DNA of 64,000 nt from Rhea pennata (taxonomy: Eukaryota; Chordata; Aves; Rheiformes; Rheidae), in assembly GCF_028389875.1 (NCBI RefSeq), contig NC_084665.1, forward strand, positions 118,872,602 to 118,936,601. The letters run 5' to 3'. The first letter of the stretch is position 1. Each line of letters opens with the position of its first letter. The notes beneath the pieces are model-generated. The model searched no databases. It worked only from the letters and a program-made list of their open reading frames with translations, and was not told where the DNA came from. A program made the translations under genes and the position numbers. Below, piece by piece: positions 12,901-64,000 of the stretch.

Positions 12901-15600
12901 CTGTTCCAGATACTGAAGGGAAAAAACATTCTGTAATGTGCTGAGGAAATCAAATACTTTTTTTAAGTTTAGATAGCAAATCATTGGATGAGAATACTGT
13001 TACTCATTGCCAGGATAATCCCAGCTATGAGGAACACACTGAATGAAGAGGCTGCCAGCAAAGCCTGCCTGAAGTGGAGTGGCAATGTGCTTTGGAAAGT
13101 AGGTTTATAGGTAGGAAACCTTTGGAAAGGGGCTGTGAATTATTCATGTCTGCAACATTTCTGGCCTAGATGAACCTGCTGGATTCTTGGTACAGAAATT
13201 TCCTGGTACGGCACTGTTACTGTAACAAGTGAATGCTTATCAAGAGCAATGGAAAAGTAAGTCAGAATTGAGGCAGATGCTCTACAGTGTTTTATAATTT
13301 TCAGCAAGAGACAATCTCTAAAGACTAGTGAAAGTGAAAAGCTACAGTACCTCTATATTGCAAAAGCATCCCAACTACATTATTCGTCCTTCTCTTACAA
13401 GCCGATTGTCTGAGATTCACAAGGAAATACTACATAAATATAATTTTACAACTCTCCATACCTTCAAATCATAAAGGATTACAAGCAGTTAACCTTGCAG
13501 GACAAGAGTTATTAAACACATCCCCCCTTACGTTTTCTGACATTGGTAATTGTTTTATGATACCCTTCCAACAGTCCTGACTAAGACCACCACACTGCAC
13601 TATTTAATAATTTCAGACTGACAACCCTGACTAGGCCTGGTTGCAATTGAAAGCCTAACCAAGTAACTCATGTGTGCATCTGAGAGGAAGATGTGTGTAA
13701 GGATTTTATTGGCTAAAAGTACCTAGAAAAAAATTCCAATTATGCCAGAATGTACCACAACAATTCACTCTTTTACAGAAGAGACAAGGAAACACTATGC
13801 AAAACCTGCTGTAAAATTGCTCCCAGTAAAATATTCCTGTGACAACAAAGGATGTTAGAATTGAGCAACATTCATAAAGTAACACAAGCTGGGAAGTATG
13901 AAGAATATTATCAGAATTCTTGTTTGGTTTTCCAAAATACTTATTTGGTATTTATCTTCTTTTGATTTTTATCTGTATGCTACCATTTAAATTGTGTTCT
14001 GTGCAGAACCACACGTGTGATCTTTCCTTTGAATTTTTCCACCTGCTTTCCTATCAGAGTTTAATTTCACAGTTCAGACTCAACTCTTTAGAATGTACTC
14101 TACATTTTCATGCATGCTGTGTCAGGGACGTGCTTAGTTCTAGTTCATCTAGTTCCAGTCTCAATTTTTGAGACAGAGGTGGCATAAAAAATGCAGGTCT
14201 TAAGTTGTATTAAGCTGCATCTTGGAGACAGAATGTTAAGATATGAAAATGGAAGTAGAGCAAAAGCTCAGCATATCCAGAAAATGCCAAAACTGAACCT
14301 CAAAACACCTGGTCATTAATGAGCAATCAGAGACTGCTTTCCAGACTCTAAATGGTTACGTTCTTGCCTGCAGCACAGGTATGTAATTTCAAAACTACTG
14401 CGTATCAAGTATCACAGAGCATTAAATGAAAATGCAGGATTTTCTCAGCCCTATGCCCCAAATTTGTTCATTGCAACTGTTGCAGCGTTTCATCCAAAAG
14501 CTGAAAGCAATCTCAGTGGGGCTGTTGGGAAACCTCACAAAAAATGCAAGGTAGTTCATAGGCTAAATTCTCTGCTCAAGACTTACTTACCCAAAGGGTT
14601 CCACTATTTTCAGTGAACCCTGCACTTGTGTATGCTCCAGGATCATTCACGAAGAAACTCACCGTAAGAAGGAGAATTTTTATTAGCATAATTTATAAAA
14701 AAAATATGTACATCCTAAGGCTCACACAGGCAATCAAAAAGCATTTCTTTTAGTAGAACTTTTTATTCCCATGAACAATACCCTGGTGTTTCTTATCCAC
14801 TGTTTTTAGATTTCGGCAACTGTTTCTCCTATTATGTAAGGAATAAGACTACTTGGGTATTCACAGCCAGCTGAATCAGATAGATTCCATATTTTATTTT
14901 TGTGCAATTTATCTTTTCAGTAAAAGGAGAAAGCCAAGACTCCTACTGTGAATAGCTCAGCTGCATTCTCTACCATAAGCTCTTCATAGATAATCATGAG
15001 ATTCATTTTATTCATCTCTGCAACACTCAATACCCTTACAATGGGATTACCAAAAGAAAAGATACATTCAGTTCTTACCTGTTTATGCTATGCAAAACTA
15101 GTTTTAGAAGTAAATGAACTTCCAAATAACTGAATTCTTACATCGTATTGCTCATGGAAAGTACAAATAGCTTTGCATAAAAAGTCCTGCTTTTTATTAG
15201 TATTTAATACAGAAAGACTGTGCTTTTATAAAACTCCACACTCAAGTACTTACATGTTCTATATATTTGGTTTTAGACATTTTTCCCATGAAAAACTATT
15301 TAAATTAACCTGTGAAAAAGTACAGAAATCGTGGTAAGAGGACTACAGGCTTCATTAACTGCTACCAAGCTTTTAACTGTACAGAATGACCAGTGACCTA
15401 CAGAAATCTACCATTATGCTTTTGCTCAACACTGGTGATACTCCAAACAGGGTTTTTTTGTAATTATAACACATTTTTTTAATTATTTACCCAAGAATGA
15501 GGTTTCTTCAGTAGCGCATAACAGATGCGAATGATCTCGTGTTTCATCTATCAATGCCAGAAATCACGCAAGTATTCAACAAAACATTTTTACACCAATA
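9950..15600. other. Intergenic region between convergent ZP gene and TTC32
   Basis: No conserved protein, RNA gene or recognised transposon was seen. ORFs such as minus 11823-12278 (151 codons) lack domain features or splice context and look fortuitous. The 3' UTR of TTC32 occupies part of the right end. Confidence 0.6.
15193..15198 (-). terminator. Candidate TTC32 polyadenylation signal
   Basis: TTTATT on the plus strand is AATAAA on the minus strand, about 410 nt past the TTC32 stop codon. Other candidates lie further downstream, so this is only the nearest clear one. Confidence 0.4.
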
Positions 15601-15609
15601 GCTGCATCG

Positions 15610-17560
<1,951 letters not shown>

Positions 17561-17949
17561 GCCGTCTGACACTAGACAGAAGTAACAAACCAAGAAAAGA
17601 AGAAACGGGGAATGGAGGAAAAAAAAACACTCTACCATTACCTAAAGACCCACAAAGATACACAGGGGGCCAGAAAAAGCAGAGAGACATAGAGGGCATA
17701 GCTTGAGTCTGGGCCAGACTGTACGGATTAAGGTGGCCTGAATTCATGTTTTCAATATGAATTCAGACAACTTCGATCAAAATATATAAATACTATGCCC
17801 CTTGTTAAAATGCACATTTCAGATGAGCTATGGCTATACTTGATCTGCAGGATGTCAGGTCAACAGTTCCAACTACTTTCACATGATATGTTAGGTATGT
17901 CCTTTAAAATTTTAACCAAGAAAAAAAAGCTCAAATACCTGAATAAAAA

Positions 17950-17955
17950 TTTATT
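17950..17955 (-). terminator. Candidate WDR35 polyadenylation signal
   Basis: TTTATT on plus is AATAAA on minus, about 1030 nt beyond the WDR35 stop codon and before the TTC32 promoter. ATTAAA variants at 18097-18102 and close to the stop codon are alternatives. Confidence 0.4.
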
Positions 17956-18419
17956 TAATAATATATATTTTATATATAAGCTTTTTCCATAAAAGAATAT
18001 TGAAAGACATGTATTATTTGCTCCGAAAGAAATGCTAGGAGAAACAAGACTCCTCACAATCTTTTCCTCAAAAAACAAACAACATACAAAATGAAGTTTA
18101 ATGCTTGTGAACATTACCAGTCAAGTGCTGAGTCTTTGTGGAGAAAACTCATACCATGGATAAGTGACCTGCAACACTTCCATACTGTACCATCGAAGCA
18201 GTGGTTAAAATCTAGTAAAATAGTAAAGCTTATTTCTAAATGAGACTCTGTGTCCTTTCAATCTTCATGTATAATGAGGATGACAGTTACAGCTCTTGAG
18301 ATCTGCTTAGCAGATGTAAGCTGCTCACTTCAAGCTACTTATAAAAAGTAGCCTATTACCAGCTTCCAGTCTGAGGGTTCACACTGGTTTCCTTAGTTGA
18401 TTAAACAAATCGCTACAGG

Positions 18420-18443
18420 AAAAAAAAAAAAAAAAAAAAAAAA
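18420..18443. repeat. Poly(A) run of 24 in the presumed WDR35 3' UTR
   Basis: A homopolymer of A on plus (poly-U in the minus transcript), about 540 nt past the WDR35 stop codon. Confidence 0.95.
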
Positions 18444-18982
18444 CTTAAGAATCAAAATGCTTACTAAAGGCATAGATTTCTAAATGTTTGTAACTCCTTT
18501 GTTGGTACTATGGTTTTAAATACATTTGGCAAAAAGAAAATAGCATAAATGTGAAGTACGACTAAAGTAGCACCATCATTCTAGTAAAACAAGCAGTAGA
18601 AAAATGTATACAACAATAATAGTACAACTACTGTGCATTATTTCAAATCAAAAATTACTTTCTTCAGGAAACTGAGTTTGCTCCATTTTTCATTTTTATA
18701 ATTCCATGGGAAATTACTGTTTTTCTCAAAATTCAGAGTAAAACACACTAAGATAAACCTGCATTCAATTTGCATGGTTTTGAAACTAGGTTCAATTTTT
18801 TGAAAAAGGCTGTTACTTAAACTTCAATTCTTTTTGAAATGTTTCTCTAGTAATAGTAACATTGTGTGTGACACTATGGTACCTGAACTGTATTTTAAAA
18901 CACTGTAACAGTAACATTTTAGAGTGTTGAGGGTTTTTTAATAAAACAACAGAGAAGAGGATAAACAAACCTTTACTCCCTG

Positions 18983-60413
<41,431 letters not shown>

Positions 60414-60485
60414 GGCGCAGGGGAAGAGCCGCGAACGCGAATGGCGGCAACACCACAAGCCCCGCGCTGCCGCCGCTGCAGCCGC

Positions 60486-60499
60486 GTTACCCGGGTAAC
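60486..60499. promoter_or_regulatory. Perfect RFX X-box GTTACCCGGGTAAC
   Basis: The 14-bp palindrome matches the ciliogenic X-box consensus (GTNRCC, short spacer, RGYAAC) at every defined position, with a 2-bp CG spacer. It lies 73-86 bp upstream of the WDR35 ATG, the typical place for X-boxes in intraflagellar-transport genes. RFX2/RFX3 control is inferred. Confidence 0.85.
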
Positions 60500-60668
60500 C
60501 GCCGCCGGAAGCTCCGCCCCTCACTTCCGGGGAGCTGGAGAGGAAGACGGAATTGGCGCCAGGCAGCGTCAGCTCGGCCCCCCGGGGGCGGGGCCAGCGC
60601 TGACCCCGCCCCTCCCCGCCCCACCGCGGCCGTTAGGGGCGCGCAGGAGCCGTTAGGAGCCGTTAGAG

Positions 60669-60762
60669 CGGCGCGGCGCGGTGCGGTGCGGTGAGGCGAG
60701 GCGAGGCGAGGCGAGGCGCGGCGAGGCGAGGCGAGGCGAGGCGCGGCGAGGCGAGGCGCGGC
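60669..60762. repeat. GC-rich pentanucleotide tandem repeat (GGCGA/GGCGC/GGTGC)
   Basis: About 18 tandem 5-bp units run from GGCGC/GGTGC variants into mostly GGCGA, with periodic GGCGC units. It sits about 260 bp upstream of the WDR35 ATG in the CpG island. Asymmetric G-richness could allow G-quadruplexes or length variation. ORFs through it are by-products of the repeat. Confidence 0.9.
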
Positions 60763-63250
60763 CTGGCCCCGAGGGAGCCCGGCCGTGAGCCTTCGGCCTT
60801 TGCGCCCCTTGCAAGCCGGGCAGCAGAGCCGGGTGCTGCGCTTTCTCGACTAACCCTCACCACTGCCACGGTCTTCACTTAACCGAGGTAACTGCTTGAT
60901 GCCGGCGACGTAGCAGGTGTTTCACGCCACTCTTGCTCATTCACAAGACAGTGTGGTGCGCTCAACCGTGCATAGATCTGGTCAGTCAAGGTTACCCACA
61001 TACTGAGATTGTGAATATGCAGGTTCAGTGGTTTAGGGAGGATAAGCAAACCCTTAGGAGACCTTAGTTTTTGCTGCTTAAGCCAATGAATGCTCTTACA
61101 AAGTTTCTAGACGTTCATTAGTGCAGAGAGCCGGGGGGGGGGGATTAAATCTGGAATCATGTCACACAAGTGGGTACAGAGGGCTTCAAGGGCAGCCTGA
61201 CTCTGCAACACTGAGCCCAGAAGGCAAATTAGCTTGGGCCTAGCTGCTTAATAAATATTTTCAATACAAAGCCATCTTATAGCTGATCAACTCAAAAGGT
61301 GAACATAGGAGACACCACAAGACACTTGTGTCCTGTTCCACATCCCACTCTGACAACTTGCCTGATACAGTAGGTAGAGACCATCATGTCCCTCAGAATA
61401 TGACCTTCATACTTCAGAGTGTGGTTACCCACAGTACAAACACTGAAATAAAAGTAATTTGTTTCATGTCACCGAGGAGGTTCATGACAAAATCAAATAA
61501 TGAAACCTGCATCTCACCAAGTTTTTTGCCATACCTCTCTTCTCCAATAGGCTACCTGCAAATGTAAAGAAACAGAACTAGCCTTTGGTTATCATCACAT
61601 CATTTTACTGAAGGTACATAGGCATGTAAAAACAGCACTGAGCAGCCAATTTAGTACTTAATGACAGTTTAGTAGCACATATCTAAGAAAGAATTATAAA
61701 GCAAAGCTCATTGAACTCCTGTAAGCATCTTAGGACTGAATATGATGGGTAATAGTAGTTTAGAAAACTTTTAAACATAATAAATACAACTAAAAATATC
61801 CAAAAAATCAAGTTCTTTTTCATAACAGTTCTCTGCATTAGCTGCCCTAGTAATTAAACTAGAGTATAATTATACATTCCATAGCAATGAGTACAGTCTA
61901 TATTTAGAATAAAAGGTTTTAAAAGTTCAGTCATTTAAGCTCTGATGCTGATATGTCCTATTTTAAAGAAATCACTTATATCACCTTAGAAATTTGTCTG
62001 GTGCTCATAAACACAAAGTGAGACAAGATCATTGCCCAGAGGAATTGAATATAAATACTCTCATCTGTAACAAAATGGAGTTATGAAGAGCAATGCATTA
62101 AACAAAGCCTATCCAGCTGAAAGCTTGCAAGACAGATCTGGCCCACAGGATGATTTTCCACTATCATATAAAATTATACCTTTCATTGGACAACTGGCCT
62201 TATAAATGGGAGTAATGTAAGCCATTCCTAACTGCCAAGAAGTTGAAGTCTTATGTGAGATTAACAACTTGTTTATTCCTACAAATTACAACATTACTGT
62301 GTATAATTTAAATGGATAGTGGAGGCCAAGGCTTATACTGCTCATCCTCTAAATCCTTATATAATATGTGTATTTAAGCAGTGGACATGAATGTAAGCAA
62401 AGTAAAGCTCTAGCAAAAGACTCCTCCCTGAGTGACAGAAAAAATAGGAATACACTGCATATTGAGGAAGCAACTGTAGCACAGCTAGATAGTCACATGC
62501 TGCCTCGAATTGAATTAGAAGAGGTAACACCAGTGGGAATGCATCACAACTAGCAACCAGATAGCAATCTCGCATTCTTGGAGCGAATAGCCTCATTTTT
62601 AGCCCTTGCTGAAGCTGTACCTCATTTTCTTTTTCCTGTGCTATTTAGTATTACATTCAACTTAACATTACTGTGTAGACATATCTAAAGTCTCATTCAA
62701 ATATATTTTGAAATTGAATTAATTTGAAATAATTTGAAATTCTAATTTTACCTTGCGTATTTTAGAATAAAAGCATATAAAGAAATAGGATGAGACATAC
62801 TGTGTTTTTCTAAATGAAAGATCTTAAGCTTTGCACTCTCTTAGTTTTCTTATTCTTGCGCCTAACTAAGAGAATCTCCATGATTGTCCAGCAGCATTTG
62901 TCCATACAGATCTGAATATTATATACTCCTCGACTGATTTTCTTTGCAAAAGTTTGTATCTATCATGTGCAGAGTACAATGACAGTGTAGATGTCATTAT
63001 ATGTCCTTAGCATACTGGCTGTGTATTTAGCATTTTGTGTAATTGTACTGCCAAATTGTAAATTATAGTATTATGTGTCGTACAAAGTAATTTGGATTTT
63101 TCAGTTCAAAAAAAAACCCTGTTTTTACTTACTCTCTCCTGAAATTTATTTAAAAATAGTTTCTTAAGCATTTAGGTGATTACATATGCAAGCGTATAAC
63201 ATGAGTGGATTTTCTTAAACGGTGATATTTTTAAGTTGTCAGCTTGTGTG

Positions 63251-63349
63251 TTTTATCCTACAAGCCTTACTGACAGAAGTAGTCCCAGTAACATCCTTGG
63301 AATGACAATAGAAGGGACTACTAACATAAGTAAATCTTGCAGGATAAAA
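63251..63349. repeat. Imperfect foldback, 36-nt arms
   Basis: Arms 63251-63286 and 63314-63349 pair at 28 of 36 positions around a 27-nt loop, with nine paired bases at each end and a bulged middle. It could be a small foldback transposon remnant or an RNA hairpin. No transcript evidence is visible. Confidence 0.75.
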
Positions 63350-63876
63350 ACCTTAAGTTAAAATAGGCCTTTCATCCCTTCCAGATGTAGAACATTATTG
63401 ATATTTTAAATTGCTATTAAACATACCTATATTAACAAGGATTTATAAGTTTTAAAAGACAAAGTATATACTACTTAATACTTGATCAAACTGTTCTTTT
63501 TCCAACTGTCCACTGTCACTGACAGTCCACTGACTGTCCTTTGACAGCGTCCCATCTAGTTTTGTGGTTCCTTCCACTTATGCCTTATTCATCTTTAACT
63601 GTTTTTGCTTCCTTGTTTTTATTAAACACTTTAATTCATAACACACATACTTTATGTTACACACACAAAAAAGCTTCCAACACTTGTGTGCTGATCTTTA
63701 GTTTATTAAAATAAATTACAAGACGCCAAATGCCTCTCCCATTGGACAGATGCTACAGACAATTTTTTTACTTTTCACAGCTTTATATAACATGATATAC
63801 TGTATGCATTCAAAAATAGTTTTTTCTTGTATTTACTTTTAAATAAAATAAAAACACAGTTACTGCAGAATAACAG

Positions 63877-63920
63877 TACCTACTGTACTATTTGTAGTAC
63901 TGAGTGAAGTACAGTAGGTA
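63877..63920. repeat. Perfect 13-bp inverted repeat, 18-nt loop
   Basis: TACCTACTGTACT at 63877-63889 pairs exactly with AGTACAGTAGGTA at 63908-63920. It lies about 530 bp from the 63251 foldback. Confidence 0.85.
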
Positions 63921-64000
63921 TAGATAGCTTTACTGTTACAGAGTGACCATACATGAAGACCCTCAGGGTCCCTGTATTATTGAAACCATTGTCTTCCTGA

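Larger units (their letters stand above)
60900..64000. other. Intergenic DNA upstream of WDR35
   Basis: AT-rich sequence with no recognised exon, transposon or RNA gene apart from the two hairpins. In mammals MATN3 lies on this side, but no matrilin coiled-coil or vWA coding was recognised; its 3' UTR could extend here unseen. Confidence 0.5.

Noticed and set aside
62357-62596. Possible MATN3 last exon upstream of WDR35
   Set aside because: Translation shows no coiled coil or matrilin motif; synteny alone is not enough.

Overview
The window is nuclear DNA from a bird. The evidence is several CR1 LINE fragments ending in the avian ATTCTATGATTCT-type tail, a tRNA-Ile/CR1 chimeric SINE, compact GT-AG introns, and the gene set TTC32 - WDR35 next to an egg-coat ZP-domain gene. 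The species cannot be fixed from sequence alone. No bacterial or viral genes, rRNA, CRISPR arrays or intact tRNA genes were seen.

Layout. (1) About 460-9930, plus strand: the 3' part of a multi-exon zona-pellucida-domain gene, best fitting the non-mammalian egg-coat gene ZPAX. It has three N-terminal ZP-N-like repeats followed by a complete ZP-N/ZP-C module, and one intron starts with GC. The 5' end is uncertain; a signal-peptide-like ORF lies at 139. (2) About 9950-15600: intergenic, nothing recognised. (3) 15610-17263, minus: TTC32, three exons, 145 aa, with a CpG-rich promoter carrying a perfect CRE palindrome. (4) 18983-60413, minus: WDR35 (IFT121), 28 coding exons including a conserved 33-nt cassette microexon. 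The model is 1181 aa with that exon and 1170 aa without. A perfect RFX X-box sits 73-86 bp upstream of its ATG. WDR35 introns hold all four CR1 copies, the SINE, simple repeats, a long AT palindrome and a 95-bp near-identical copy of part of one WDR35 exon. (5) 60900-64000: upstream intergenic DNA with two foldback hairpins. In mammals MATN3 lies on this side, but no matrilin exon was recognised here.

TTC32 and WDR35 lie head to tail; the TTC32 start codon is about 1.7 kb beyond the WDR35 stop codon. WDR35 is an IFT-A subunit for retrograde ciliary transport, and the promoter X-box fits ciliogenic RFX control. The ZP gene converges on TTC32 and belongs to an unrelated function, the egg coat. 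Exon borders were derived by hand from frame, splice consensus and recalled human protein order; every WDR35 and TTC32 exon joins in phase, which is the main check. No previously undescribed gene system was found. The less ordinary observations are the recent exon-fragment duplication, the tRNA/CR1 SINE, the X-box, the GC-AG intron and the cysteine-depleted ZP-N repeats.
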